The position numbers and the translations under genes are program-made. Below, one piece after another: positions 37,481-51,159 of a stretch of 64,000 bases of DNA. The stretch is from Pelargonium nanum (lineage: Eukaryota > Streptophyta > Magnoliopsida > Geraniales > Geraniaceae). How positions within the stretch are numbered: position 1 is the first letter of the stretch; every line of letters starts with the position of its first letter. The notes under the pieces were generated by a model. That model was not told the DNA's origin. It searched no databases and saw nothing but the letters and a program-made list of their open reading frames with translations. The stretch spans positions 1-64,000 of the forward strand of contig JAYMTF010000031.1 of assembly GCA_036897485.1 (NCBI GenBank), given 5' to 3'.

Positions 37481-38725
37481 TGCACTTTTTAGTCAGTGTT
37501 CTTATTTACTTTCGTGAGTAGATTACTTTGTTGAAAAGCCTACCTATTCCTAATATTTTATTTATTAGGATCCACGCCCTCTTTTATAGCACACCTAGTT
37601 AGATAGGGAGCATAGGTTCAAATCTAGTGAAATCTAGTTTTAGTTTTTAATTAGGTAAACTGTCAATTGCTAGTACTCATATCCAAAAAGGTATAAGAGA
37701 ATAGCCTCTTACTTAGAATTATAAAGATATAGGGCTGCACTTTCTAAGGGTCTTCCTTTGTTTGTACTTTTACTATATAATTTGCGGATCTGGAAAATAC
37801 TTATATTTGTGTGCTTCTTCGCCTTTAAATAAACGAACATATTACTTTTCTGTAGTTAGAGTGCGGGCTTGCTGTAGGATTGTAAAAAGATTTACCATAT
37901 GACACAGGGCTCTGTTATCGTTCACAATAAGATATACAAAATCTATGAAATTACTTAACTTTATAGGATAAACAGTATAAAACCTCTAAAAAAACTATTA
38001 TTTGTAAATAAATTCTTAGTTTAGTTAAATATCGTTTAAGTCAATAGACAGAATCCGTAGCTACTTTGTTTTTTCTTCATAGGTTTACCATTCCTGTTAT
38101 CTGAGTATATAAAATCCGTTATAAATTTCTTAATGCGCTAAGAAAAAGGGTTTTTATTATGCCTTTCTGACTAGTTATTCGTTTCTAAGAAAAAGAGAAC
38201 TCGAATTCAGCTAAGTGCATTTAGAAAAGAATCCTAATAATTTTAAAGTAAAGCGGATCCAATAAAAACAGAGTGCAAAGGTTCGAAACAGTTGCATTAG
38301 GATAGATTCCTCCTAAAACATGTTTGGAAAGCTCCTTAATGTGCAGCGTTTATTCTTAGTGAATTTTTTTACAGTTAGGTAAGCTAAAATTTTATATAGC
38401 AAACATGTAGTTTCCAATTGGAATATGAAGTAAACTCACGACTACGTAATTCGTGCTCTTGGACAAGCATTACATCTTTTCACGGAACATATATTGGGAC
38501 TTTTTGGGTGCCTCGCTTATAAAGAAAAGAATGCATATTATACTAAATAAAGTCATGGTATTCTCTTTAATAGAACAGCCGTTCTCGTCAACTTAGCTTT
38601 TCTTTACTAAAAAAATATCCGATAACCCTTTGATTCGTTAGATCGACCCCTCGGGCGTAACTAAGACAAGCGGAGTGCAATAAATCCTTTAATTAGATTA
38701 GTGGAAAACTTTTAAGAATAAAGAT

Positions 38726-38775
38726 TGGTACGACGCGGGCTGCATCCGACTAAAAGCATAGGTTTGAATCGAATA
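38726..38775 (+). pseudogene. tRNA 3'-half-like remnant
   Basis: GGTACGACGCGGG, CTGCATC and GCATAGGTTTGAATCG stand in tRNA order with plausible spacing from D-arm end to T loop, but only the T loop is convincing. Confidence 0.25.
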
Positions 38776-41700
38776 ACTATTCGATGCTCTTACTTGTTTG
38801 TACAAAGATTTACCTAGTGAATAGCCTAAGATCTGGGTATTTTCCGTTTAGCTTCAGAAGTTAGTACCATAAATTACCGACCTTCGACTGATAAGGATCC
38901 CTCTTAAGCAGAGCCTTATGTTTTCGGTGTTACCCACTTCTTAGTTTTTAATTGTTCTTTACACAAGCACTATCTTTAAATTAGAATTTAGATGAATCTG
39001 TAAAGCATTAACAAGGTCCCATCCAAACAGCATCTAAGCAACCTAGAGTTTTTTGTCAATTGTAAGTAGTATCCTAAGGGAACCAACTAAAAAACTTGTT
39101 CATGATTGCTTTCAAAAAAAGTTGCACTAAGCTACTCAAGAGGGACATCCCGAGGTGTAAGAATCCCCAAATAAAGAGCTAATGACACCTCGTTTTATAT
39201 TTTAAAGCTGGTGGGTACCCTTGTCGTCTCTTACTCCTATTAGTTCTTAGTAGTGTGGTAGCAAAAGGAGCTTAGACACACGTCAAATTTATAGCCTCGA
39301 TTAGCTTAGTACAAGAAAAAGGTATTCTTATCTTAAAAAATTAACTAAGAGCCACTTATACTCATGAAGAAGTAATCAATACTTTGAATACTATTCGTTT
39401 AAAATTCTCAACCTATCTTCTTTGATCGTTACATACCTGGTTTACTGTAAACAGGATTCTGCTAACATTGTTAACAAATACGTAACTGACAGCTCATTTA
39501 AGTAGAGTAAATAAAGGAAGCTCGTGATATAGATTTTATTTTTCGAAAAATATATCTTATTAAAATAGAATGACCTGATATTAACGAAACGGTTGTAGGT
39601 TTAAATCCTGACTCTTAAATGGACCATAAAGTACACAAGGAAAATTCTATTAATTGTCGACGGTTAATTATGAAAAGCCTTCTTTAATCTATCTAATAAT
39701 TACGATAGGGTGCTCCCAGAGATTTCCTTTTTATGGGTTCTGAAAGGACAGCTTGCTAAGCATAACTAAATAACTGAAAGTATTTACTATAAAAATTATT
39801 CTAGCTTATACTTTACTTTGAAAAGCAAATCCCGATACTGATAAATTCCCAGACAGGCGAGAACTATAAACGCGGACCCTGTACAAGGGATTTGTTTCCC
39901 AGTAAACCGTGAATCCTAAAAATTCAAAAAAAAAAATTTGAGTAGGAGTTACCACTTGTAAGATACTTTTGGGCTGCTTTTCTAAGATTTTAAGTCTCAA
40001 GTAAGTCTTTAGTTGTAATTAGTTCCTTTCTACCCTACTTTAAATTTTTTAAGGGCGTGTTATTATTATTATATAGACTTTTGTCTATGAAGGCCAAGGG
40101 ACTAGACTAAAGTAAACCTAAAGTTCTAGGTAAAGCTTAGGTGCCTCATATAAGATAGCCAAATCGGCTTTTCAGTATCGGTAGAATATAGAGGAATATA
40201 CTTGCAGTTCGATAAAATAGGAAAGTAATTAGTGAGTCTCGGATACTAGTAAAAAATCCCAATGACCTAAAGTACTTGTCAGATTCCGGGGTTTTTCGTT
40301 CCTACCGGAACCTATTTTAGACTCCTTTGACGATTTTGATTGCCCCAGTATCAAGGATTTGCTTTTCTACTGGGTTTATTTACGAGTAGATAGTGCACGG
40401 GTGCAGAAGTTCTAGGAAAGTTTCAGTCTATGCCCTGTATATTTTTTCTTACTTGTTATCCCAATCGATACTGGGGAATAAAGGCTGACAAGTTTTACAC
40501 AATTATAGTAGACCCTTTTTTGGTACGTAGTATTCTTTTTTAGTAATCTTAGTAGGAAACTCCTTTATGGGTATTTGCGTGGTATGTTAAATCAAAGTTT
40601 TAATGTATCTAACTGAAGAGGGAAGTCCTAAGCAATATTAAAGTGTATCCCCTTCCTTTGTTTCAATAAGGTAAACCGGAAGCAAAAAAGAATCTAAATA
40701 AGGATAAGACACAAGGAATCCCTTTCAAGAACCCTCTTTGAATACCTAGTTATTAGATTGTAAATTACAGAATCAGCACCCTCGTAAGGAAAAAGTTCTA
40801 AGAATATCCGCCAGCTAAAACTGAACCGCTAGCCTTAGGGAGCTCCCCTTTATTCCTGCCTGTTAAAAATGCTATTAAATATCGTAATTTTCTCCCAGAG
40901 AAGATTACCTAACAGATATGGATACTTCAGTTTAGTTTCTAAAGTAGGCCTCCTCTTTTCAAGGCTTTTGGGGAGTTTTTAATCTATTAATAGAATATTT
41001 TGAATACCCCAGGTATTCTACAATCCAATAACGTCTACTAATATGGGTCAAATATATTGGTTAAATACTTAGGCTTGGCGAGTTCTAGGGCTGCTCCGGT
41101 ACTGTAAGGATAAAAAACTACCCTGAAAAGATTGCTAAAAAAAATTGCCGGGTTCCTTATACTTGCTTTAGTCGGGTCTTAGATATTCCTAACTCTTTAT
41201 AATATTGAGAATTCTCTTGCATGATCCTTAAATCTCGGACTCTTTCCCTTGTGTTAATACTACCCTTCTAGGTCTTAGTTAAGTGAGAAGTGAGGTACAT
41301 CACATAAAAGAGCGGATTCCCTCCTTAATTATATCCCTAATTCTCTATAGATCCGGGGCTGAAGAAAGGAGTTCCTTTAATCTTTTATATTTCCTTAATC
41401 CCACTCCAGAACAAGCATAACACGAAACCTTTGTTAATTTCTTTGCCTTCAAAGGCTCTCCCGAAAACTTGTACGCATTTAAGACTTTAGTGGCACAGAA
41501 TCTAGAAGAAAATAACTCACTGAAAATTGGAGTTTATAGGAAAAGACTCCTTCTCTAGTTACAAAATTCCCTTTTTAATTCTAATTTGATAACAGCTTCT
41601 AAGGCAAGCGTTAGCTTGTATAAAACACACCTATTGAAGTCTACTGTCTCGCTCAAAAGCACAGAGGAAACCCTTTTTCTTATATCAAACTTAGCATTTC

Positions 41701-42230
41701 CTACCAAGCGATTCTCGCATAAACAAAGATGCAACACTTCTAAGCACTAAATAACGGCATGGTCTTATTACTACGCAAATTGAGAGCCAGCTAATACTTC
41801 TTTTTAGGTAGGGTTCTTAGTTATTGGTTCAAAATAGTATTTGACATACTGGATCTTGCTTAGCCAAACTTAACTTTATCTAAATGATTTTGATAATTTA
41901 GGACTTATCTCCTATATACTTAATAAAAATCCTCCTTGTACAATTTTTACAAAACCTTAAATTGCTTCAACTGCATTTATTTCGAAGACCCAAAGCTGCT
42001 TTTCCGCATATTAACCTTTTTGGACCAGCCGCTTATGGTGTTTTACGATAAGTTAGTATGTTAGTCTTAGAAATTACTATAAGATACAAGACCTATAAAA
42101 TATAGAATCCTTAAGTCCAATCGGTGATACACTAGCTCATTATAGTAAGTAGTAAACAGCCATAGGAATTCTAGAATCACTTATAAAAGAAATATCTCAA
42201 GATCTATCTCTAGCGAATATACGGAATGAA

Positions 42231-42304
42231 TGTGGGCAATTATATTGATGTTAAAGGGCGGGGATATGAGTAAAAATACTACGGGTTCAACTCCTATCAT
42301 CATA
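42231..42304 (+). pseudogene. tRNA-like remnant, weak
   Basis: TACTACGGGTTCAACTCC followed by TATCATCAT looks like a T arm and acceptor strand. The upstream part, beginning GTGGGCAATTATATTGATG, gives no clear D or anticodon stem. Confidence 0.22.
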
Positions 42305-44739
42305 GAGAATCTAGTTAAAATTGTCTTTAGTATCCTGCGCCAATAGTAGCATGAAGTTGAGAGCTCAGGTAAGGGCTACCTCTTCTTTAAATAAAAGATA
42401 TGTTTTATCCTATATTATACTTTTTTAAGGGTTTGGTATTACAAGGAGTTCGTTTAGCTAGAAATTGTTAGAAAGAACCCCTTAAATATATTACAGAATG
42501 TACAGTTTATAAAAAAAATAGGAATTTGGTTTATGCTTCTAAGTTAACATTATTTAGGAAAATACAAGAGAAAGGGGACTTTATAAAGGAGAATGTCCTG
42601 AGAACAGTATTATCTTTATAGTGTAAAGGGGCTATTTAAAGGTTCCAATTCTACTTAATTAGTATTTAAGTAAGCAAAACCCAGAAAAATCCCCCGTAGC
42701 TTGTCTACATCTTCAAACTTTAACTTCGGTCCATATAATAGGGGATGCCCTAATATTTCATTATTAGTTTTTTGTCTTCTAAATAAAAAAATAGATAAAT
42801 TACTAATTCTTTCATTAAATTCTGCTTTTTTGCAGTAACCTTAAAACTCTTTTTGTTCGTACAACGGATCCAATCCCACAAGTGGAACACAATTGCTTTG
42901 GTTTTAGATTAGAATCGAGTCAGAAATATGAGACACTAATTTGTCTTGTGCCGGTTACAAAAAGCAGCAATTCTTAATTGAAATATGGAAGCAGCTACAA
43001 CAGCAATTAGGGAGGGCCCTATCCCTATACCTGTGCAAACTAGACTTAGAAATCCCTAGACTAAAGCTTTTAGGCCTTACAACAGGGAATTATAAACTAA
43101 GGATATAGGACCCGCTTTGTATAGAATACTTATAATTAGGTTACATAGTTAATAAAAGACTCTCAAAGGGTCAGTGTATAAGCTGACGTGATAAGAAAAG
43201 GGGTCCAAAATTAGTGAGTACACAAGGACTTTCTGCTAATTAACTCAAAAGCATAGATAATATAATAATCTTTATTTGTTCTATATTAAGTGATTCGGTA
43301 GGATATAAAAGACTGAGACACAAGTAAACCTAGGTTTGCTTTCTTTTAAGGTTTAGCACCAAGGTTAGCCTAGAACGAGGTTTTTCTTTCACCAAATGGA
43401 GTAGTAACTAAACCTAGTTTATAATATAACTAACTGCTTTCTTTCCTTTCTAGGGGTCTTGGCGGATCCCTGTTAGATTGTTATAGATTGTCTTAAAAAG
43501 CTTTCAATGTAACTATAAGGTGTGCCTTTGTGGGCTATATCTCGGTTTATACGTAGTGGAATTTACTATGAGGTTATATGGCTAAGACTTGTATCATACT
43601 TGATTTATGTAACACTAAATGAAAAAATACTGCAGAATGCTTGTAAGGTATATAATTTTCGAACTATGCACTGTTAAGGCAGCCCTTTTAACTTTATAAT
43701 AACTGCGATTTGATGAGTGTGGAAACCCTTATTTCTATAACTAACTTATAGGGAATCGAGCATACACAAAAAGGGTCCCAACGCTTTCGTTAACCTTAAG
43801 GGGTAGTCTCTCGGTAAAAGCTATTCTAGATAGTCACTTAAGCCCTTTTCTATTTAATATTATTCTTTTCTTTAGCATTTCTAAAACTACTTACTAATTA
43901 TATATTAAAGGGTATTTTTAGTATTTTATATAAAGGGAAGTGCTTTTACAAATAAGATTTCCGTTGTGTAAATAAGGGGATGGGGCTTTATCAGTTGTAT
44001 ACCTTTGTTATCTTTATGTTATCGAACAAATCTGTCAATACAATAGCTTTCCATTTAACTCTTGTTCTCTCATTATATTCAACAATATCCCAAGTTTCCA
44101 CATCTTGCCGAAGGTCTTAGGTCTCTCATACAAACAAATAGGATACCTTAGCAGAAAACAAGATTCGGGGTATTCCTGGTATTCCTCCTTATAAGTTAGT
44201 AGTTAGGTCATCCTTTTTCTTTTTAACTAAGAGTGGCGTTTATATATAGTTATATTGTTATATTCTTTTGTGAAGACTCACTAACTAACATTTTTAAACC
44301 GCTTTTGAAGTTAATTCACAAACTATTATAAAGAAAAGAATTCCGGGAATTACCATCGCTCTTTTCTTAGCAAAAGGAGAAAGAGAAACTTTTCAATAAG
44401 TATCCGACTATATAGGATATGCTCTATTTTAATTAGAACGCCTGTTCCCCAGAATAGCTATTTAAAATTAAGTAGTAATTAGTTAATTAAAATTAATTTC
44501 GGCAAGGACTTGTATTGTAGCAGAGACCTATAACACAAAAACAAGGGGTTTTTCCTGTTAAAAGAGTTCTTTAAATTTACAAAGTGATTTTTTTTACCTT
44601 TCTATTTTTGCAAATTTGCATTCCGAAACAAATACATAGCAAGACTAAGTTCTATAGCCTTAATGCATTTCACTTTCTAATTCCATTCTTAAAGATTACG
44701 TATCTTCTTTTTTAAACTATAACTAAATTGGGTTTTGCA

Positions 44740-44802
44740 TGGGGGTAATCCCGATTTGAACCTACGAACTTGTCATATTACTTTTGTGCTCTATCTACAC
44801 AT
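44740..44802 (-). pseudogene. tRNA-like remnant, identity unknown
   Basis: The minus strand reads GTGTAGATAGAGCACAAAAG (D-arm-like), then GTTCGTAGGTTCAAATCGGG and ATTACCCC. The T stem is imperfect and the anticodon stem is absent. Confidence 0.35.
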
Positions 44803-45076
44803 ATATAAAACTAATTATAGGTTCCTCAACCTAAGCGTAATATAAGCTAGTAAATAAATATATTACTTATACTAACCTTAAACTTAGAATTTACTTAGTA
44901 TCTAGCAGCTGCTTTCTTACCCTGTTAATAAGAATAAACTAGCTTTTATTCCTTTTTTTAATACCCTTCGTTGCTAAATTAATCTTTTTAGTGGTAAAAA
45001 TTAATAGGAGTACCCTAATTACTGGGGATTGTTAATAATTTATCTAGAGAAAAAGTTTATAGCTTATCGAATCCCT

Positions 45077-45102
45077 CTTAGTTATATGACTTAGTTATAT
45101 GA
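45077..45102. repeat. 13-bp tandem duplication
   Basis: CTTAGTTATATGA occurs twice in a row. Confidence 0.9.
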
Positions 45103-45258
45103 AAGCATTTCAAATATGGGGTTTAGATACCAAATTCGTGCTTTATTTAATTGGTATTTGGTATTTACTAAGTGGAAACTGAGTATTAGAGTAAAGTATG
45201 AGGTTGTTAACTTTTCGGCCATATATTTTATCCAGAAAAGGAGGGCTTAAAAGCAAAA

Positions 45259-45280
45259 ATCAAGTAGCTATCAAGTAGCT
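45259..45280. repeat. 11-bp tandem duplication
   Basis: ATCAAGTAGCT occurs twice in a row, 157 bases after the previous duplication. Confidence 0.9.
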
Positions 45281-47250
45281 AATAATAAAGTGTATATAAA
45301 AAAGACCAACTAAATTTAATTATTCAGGAATTTCTTCTCTAAATGATTACATTTATATAATTAAACACCTAATCTAAAAAAAATTTTTATATACTCTTAA
45401 TATATTCAAGGACTCTATCTCAATATTTTATTGACCGGAAAGCACATTACTTAAAAAAATAACTTATACCGTAGTGGTTTTGAAAGATTTCTTGCTTTTG
45501 AGTTCTTTATTATTTTCAGGTTAGTCCTTTATTGGAGCTTTATATATTTCTATATTGATAGATGCTTAGCTATATTCTGTATATAATAAGACCTCTTCTT
45601 ATGCTATTCGAGCTTGATTTAAAACTCGACTACTATAGCTAGTAAGGTAACTAAATTCTTTTGTATAATTGTAAAGCAAGGCCTTAGAAGACCTACTTTC
45701 TATTATCCCAGTTATGCTTTTTTGCTTTCATTTGTTCCCCGATTAAAATCTTTTCCCGTTTCACACTTTATTAGAACTTATAGTTATCGAGTAATATGGG
45801 AGCAGCTGTAACAGGGGCTCGCGTATACCGGCGGAAAAAAAGAGAGTTTTAATGAATACTGTGCTACTAGTTACCTACATTTTAGAGTAAAGGAATCTTA
45901 TGAGGCTCCGTTTACGATTTCTGATAATGCTTTGGGTTGTACATTCTTCTTAGAAACTTTTTTTTGTGTAAGATATATATGCTTCGTGATAGTTAATTAA
46001 TTGTGCAATAATTTTTCATATAACATTTCTAATTTGCCAACTTTTAACAATAAGAGGTCTTCCCTATACAATTTCTCGGATCGATCTCTTTTGAGAAAGG
46101 TTTTTATAATCTAGAGGTCTCTTTTTAGGCATTACTTTTTATAGTTAACACAAAGTATACGGAGTAAAGCACTTATTATAAGTTATTAACCTAGATCTGA
46201 CAAAAATTAACAGAAATTTATCATTACCTTGCAGAATCCCCTTAATAAGAAATTTTGGGGTAAGAGAATACGTATTGAAGAATCTACTTTTTTGATCGAG
46301 CCCTTATAGCTAAAATGCATAAAGCCAGCTTAACTCTTTGTATAAGTATATGGCTCGCTCTTTTGCTCTGCCCTGTATAGTATAATGGTGAGGGAACTTT
46401 ATCTCACTACTTATGTAAAAACGAATTAAAGTAGAGGGTTTTTCCTTTTTTATGGGTTATTGGCATGAGGATTCTTGCGTAGGCTGCTAACTATAAGCTA
46501 TAAGAAGCCAGAGATCCTAAATGTAAGCAACTTATAATATACACAAATTTCACAAATTCTTACTAAACTACTTAGATAATGGCGATATCCTTAATGAGTA
46601 GGAACTGCTATAAAAAAGGATATTCTCAGAAGACGTGATAGAGGATCCTAGAACTTAGCTACACGTAAACTTCGTAAAGTAAGCTCGGGATTACTGGTTT
46701 GCTTGACAAGAATCGGATAAGAGGGGATAATACAAAGAAAACCCTTAAAAAAGGGGAGCCCTATACTAGCTGCTTGAAAAATTCATAGCTTCACGAATAA
46801 ATACTTGAGATTCTATATGTATGAGTTGAGTCGCCTTGTATTGGGTAACCAAAGATATTTACTGTACTAAATTAATTAGTTAAGTCCTTTTAGGAATGTA
46901 TTATCAACAAAAAAGGCAATTGAAAACTAAAACTATGCTGCTCCTAGCCAGCCCAGAGGATTCCCGAAAATAAGAATATTATGAATTTGCTTTTTATGAT
47001 TATCCTTACAAAGAAGACCTCTACAAAGAGAGTCTAAGTGACTTTAAGCGATTCTACGCAGGGATTATAATAAAATTTTTTACTTACTACAATCTAACAA
47101 AAAGTAAGAAAAGACAAGCTAGGCTTAGTATTTGTAATTCGTAATTTGACCTAGCAAATCTAATAATGAGTAATTGAGAAGGACGGTATAGTTATTAAGA
47201 AAGCTATGATACAGATTTTAGCTAAGAGTGTAGGTATGAATAAGAGTTAG

Positions 47251-47306
47251 AAGAAAGTCAGTAAGCATTTATGGGATTAGAACCCTTGTATTTCCCTGTA
47301 TTCTGT
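47251..47306. repeat. Direct repeat copy A (tRNA T-arm-like core)
   Basis: This is an imperfect repeat of about 55 bases shared with 48861-48915. The two copies share GATTAGAACCCTTGT exactly (47275-47289) and roughly 80% of the rest by eye. On the minus strand the core reads ACAAGGGTTCTAATCCC, which is T-arm-like. The two copies lie in the same orientation, about 1.6 kb apart. Confidence 0.65.
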
Positions 47307-47777
47307 CTTATTTTAGCTTATGTTAAGGCTGGCTTTTTACAAATCAGTTTCTCTATTCTAAGTTTTGAGTGACTCAACTTGAGAGGATTCCTTAATCTGG
47401 TATTTTAAAGGAAGTCTTTCCTTTCTTCTTGTCATGTCAGGATTCTTCTTAGAGATTAGCTTAACTAGACGGGCATTTTCTAAGTAAGGAAGTTTGAGAA
47501 ATAAGGAAAAAACATAAGAAATATCGACTTAAAAGGCTTCTAATGTACAAACAGTTTACGAGGCATACTAATTCATGTTTTAACGCAAGGAAACGGTCGT
47601 ACAAAGGTTTTTGTTATTCTTGTAATTATTATAGATTTGTTGTCTTGAGTCCTTTTTATTGAAAGTTTTTTTAGATAGTTACTTGTTATTAAGGAATCTT
47701 AACTTAAGAAGGCAGGGTAAAGTCTAACAAAGCTAAACCTGAGTTCTTGCTTGACCTCGCATCCAGAAAGAGTAGGT

Positions 47778-47793
47778 ACAGGTTGCAATAAGA
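47778..47793 (+). repeat. Dispersed word ACAGGnTGCAATAAGA, copy 1
   Basis: ACAGGTTGCAATAAGA. The other two copies are at 49290-49305 and 57404-57419, and only the sixth base differs between them. Confidence 0.7.
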
Positions 47794-48860
47794 CTAGCGA
47801 GGCCCCTGGGACAAGTAGCATTAACTACAAGGAATAAGAGGTATTATCCTTAATAAGAAAAGAACTCCTATAATATAGAATAAAATACTAATAAAAACTC
47901 TAGGTAGGTTATTTTAGATCCAATAAGTACTACAGGCAACAGAAGGAGTACAGCAGCTACAAGTTAGAAGACAACTAGGAACCCTAGAGTATAGCTCCAA
48001 AAGCTAATAAAAAAGCCGGTATAGCTAGGAAGGAATGTTAGAAAGTATAGTTGATTAATTAGGAGCTTGTAGGAACCAGAGTTAAAGTAATTTGTTTGCG
48101 ATAAAGACTTAAAGTATAGAGAGAGGTCAAAGGTTTTCTTCCTGATCTGTGTTAAAGTAGGGAGTCACAAGGAACTAACTAAGTAAAACTAGACTAGCTA
48201 GGGGTTCTATTTGGATTTATGCTTTTAAAGGTTTTAAACCGGGGTATTATAAAGACAGGAAAGTTTTTATTTTAGGTATAAACTCAGTGTAACTAAGTTG
48301 TCAGGAGGCAGGTTTCTTAAATCTTTTAGGAGAAGCTAGGTTTTTGGAATTTGAATGGAAGTGTTTTTACAAATTATAACTCTGTAGTATCTTATATTCT
48401 GGGGTTTTCAGTTAACAAAGGCCTAGAAATCTAAGACGTGGGTTTGCAGCTTCTGAGTGAGTTAGGAATTAAAGTCCATAAAAGCGCTAGAATCCTAGGA
48501 ATCCTTTGCAGGCTAGCCAGTTTCAGAAAGCAAATAAGGAAATATAGTAAATCAAACACAAAACTAGTCAAATTCCCCACTATAGAGACCTATAAACTAG
48601 CGTTTTAAGCTATTCTAGATAATAACTATAGGATTATTCGGTTTAGTTCTGAATCCTTTTTCTAAGTAAGTTGAGAAGAAGACCCATAGCCCTAATAAGA
48701 GAGGTATAGTAGCTCCTAAGAGAGCAGGTTTAGCTATGAAGAGGATAGGTCTAAAGAGTACAGCTTCTAAAGGTAAGACAAAGGCTGCGGGTACATGTAT
48801 GAGGGTCGAGAAGAAGCTAGTGATACAGAGTTCAGGTCTAGCGCTAAGGAAAGCAAGTAA

Positions 48861-48915
48861 GTAAGAAGTCAATAAGCAGTTTCCGCGATTAGAACCCTTG
48901 TGTTCCTGTATTTTG
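48861..48915. repeat. Direct repeat copy B
   Basis: This is the partner of 47251-47306, with the exact shared core at 48887-48901. The T-stem side chain differs (CGCG instead of GGG), so any tRNA-like pairing is broken here. Confidence 0.65.
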
Positions 48916-49289
48916 GTTAAAGGTATTTAGGGAATAGTTGAAGCTAAAGTAAAGGAGTCAAGTGAAAGTCAAAGAGGTTCTGTTTTTTCCAGTTGTTGTT
49001 GGTTATAATGTAAGTCGGTATACTCAATACACTATCCTGCATTTCCCTTCCTACGGTACCCTTTGGTCGGGAACAAGGACTTACCTATATACTATAAAGG
49101 GTTCTCTCCTCTTTTAACGATAAGAACAAGGAACAAGAGGGCTTCGCGCCTTAATACAACTAGAACTCCTATGTCTATTACACAATAAAGAAGAGTAAGA
49201 GTAATACAATATAGATACAATAGTAAGAAGACTGTCCTTACTATACTACTAGGGAATCTAAGGAGTAACATCTTAGCTACAACTACAGT

Positions 49290-49305
49290 ACAGGCTGCAA
49301 TAAGA
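49290..49305 (+). repeat. Dispersed word ACAGGnTGCAATAAGA, copy 2
   Basis: ACAGGCTGCAATAAGA. It lies inside the 49319-49092 minus-strand open stretch, in context CTACAGTACAGG. Confidence 0.7.
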
Positions 49306-50451
49306 GGAGCAGAGCCCATAAGACAGGTAGTACAATAACAGCTCTAGGTATTCGGAAAGGTATTAAGCTTAAGAAGAGTAAGAAACAAGGTATTATGAGT
49401 AAGTAAGTCTGCTAAATAAAGTCTAGCTGATTGAGAGGCAATTCAAGTAAGGAAGTCACTAGGAATGAATTTAAAAAGTTACTTATTTTAGGGTCTTGTT
49501 CTTTAAGCCAGTTAAGTAATAAGTAAAGGAATTGAAAAGGGGATAATCCGAAGCTGGGAGTCTTTAAAAACCTTATCAAATTGTAAAGGACAGTGTCTAT
49601 ATAAGATATATTGCGGGTCATTCAATTTATGGAATCTAAAACCAGGGTATATAAATAGCCGAGAGAAAAACCCCGTACTCAAGGTATCCTAGGTTCTGAT
49701 CGGGACCCCGGATTTTCCCTTTTTAGAACATTTAACTCTATAAATAACTTCTTTGAATATAATCCCGAAACCTTTTTTATGAAGTCCTTTTTACTATACT
49801 TAATCAAAAGCAGGTTTAAGCGAGTCTATTTTCGTTACATAGCAATGTAAAGGTGTTGGTTATTCTCTTTTACTTATATGACAACCTGTCCTTTTAATCT
49901 ATTCAGAACCCTCTTAGGATCTTTATCCGTTATAAAAATTTCAATTTTCAATACTGTCGCGTCAGAATAAAGTATTGGATGCTCTCGGTTTATTTTTTTC
50001 CTACGGAGATACTGAAACAAAGGAGAAGTTTAAGGAATTTGCCTAGATTAAAGTTTCATAATAAATATGTATCTTGTAGCTACCACTATGAATATATGTA
50101 TACTAGCATAGCTCGTGAGTACAAAAAGTCCCCTTCGATTGGATTGGTACTGTCAACCTATGAAGACACCCATTATTAATGAATGTAGGGCAAGTGGCTT
50201 TTAATAGACTCGGTTAGGGTTTTTATTTATATAGCTATCCGGGTAACCCTTTACTTTTATAGACACTTTTCTAAGTAGTAAATAGACTTTCTGTTTAATC
50301 CGTCGGAAACTTTATACGAACTTTAGTAGACTAGTTATCTACTCTGTAAAACTTATAATATTAGTTTTTGTAAATTCTTTTTCTCGTGGGGTGGAAGTAC
50401 GGAGACCTCAAACCCTCATCACTTGGATATTGGTATCCTCTCAAAAAATGT

Positions 50452-50466
50452 TATATATATATATAT
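50452..50466. repeat. TA microsatellite
   Basis: About seven TA units in a row. Confidence 0.85.
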
Positions 50467-51159
50467 TTTTCCTTACATCTTACTTAGTGTAACACAAATT
50501 ACGGGGAACTTTAGCTTTTATTATACTTAGATAATTAATTTATTTCCTGTCAAGTCAATTAGGAATGGAGTCCCTCTCTAGGGAGTGAAGTAAGAAGAAC
50601 AAATTTCCTTTTGCGGTGCTTTTACTTTTTGTTATAGTAAGAAACATCTCTTTAATAATGAGTATGCGTACCCAGTAAACGGGGTGGGGATCCTTATGGA
50701 GGTACAGGTATTTGTATTAATTGCAAAGATCTTCAATGTTATTTGTTCCAAATTCATTGATAAAATTCAAGGCTATAATAATCTCAAGTCGGGCTTGCGG
50801 GCTCCTCTTTATAAAATACATTAAAAAAAGTCTTAAATGCTACGTACCCCTACCGTGAATCTATAACAAAAAGACTTACTATTTCTTTAACTTGTTAAAA
50901 AGACCCTCGTAACCGTTTGCGTATTCCTAAAGGTGTTCTACTATTCGTGGTAAAAGCCTGTACCTTGGAAGAAAGAGTTCCTTTTTGTATCCCCTTTCTT
51001 TTTTGTATGAAGTACGCAGAAGAATAACTCGGTAGATTCCTCTGGAGAGAAAGACACGAAAGTTCATGTAAATATATTACACAGTTATAATGCTGAAGAC
51101 TTAACTAGATTGCATAAAAAGTTAATAGAAAAAATTATCGGATAATTTTTATATTTCTG

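Larger units (their letters stand above)
37481..47250. other. Gene-free AT-rich stretch
   Basis: This holds the tRNA-like remnants at 38.7, 42.2 and 44.7 kb, two small tandem duplications near 45.1-45.3 kb and an 11-A run at 39926. A T-arm-like GCATAGGTTCAAATC lies at 37610. No gene is seen. Confidence 0.6.
47310..49650 (-). other. Segment of distinct texture with three minus-strand open stretches, not identified
   Basis: The plus strand here is rich in AAG, CTA and AGGA words, unlike its surroundings, and the minus strand is correspondingly freer of stops. Three open stretches run the same way: 49621-49412 (69 codons), 49319-49092 (75 codons) and 48872-48615 (85 codons). All are rich in leucine and other hydrophobic residues. 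The middle one carries a run like FLLLYLYCITLTLLYCVIDI, which would span a membrane, and the last has LLGATIPLLLGLWVFFSTYL. I recognise no family. They may be pieces of one decayed gene read from right to left, or a side effect of skewed composition. The 16-base word in this segment recurs at 57404. Confidence 0.3.
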
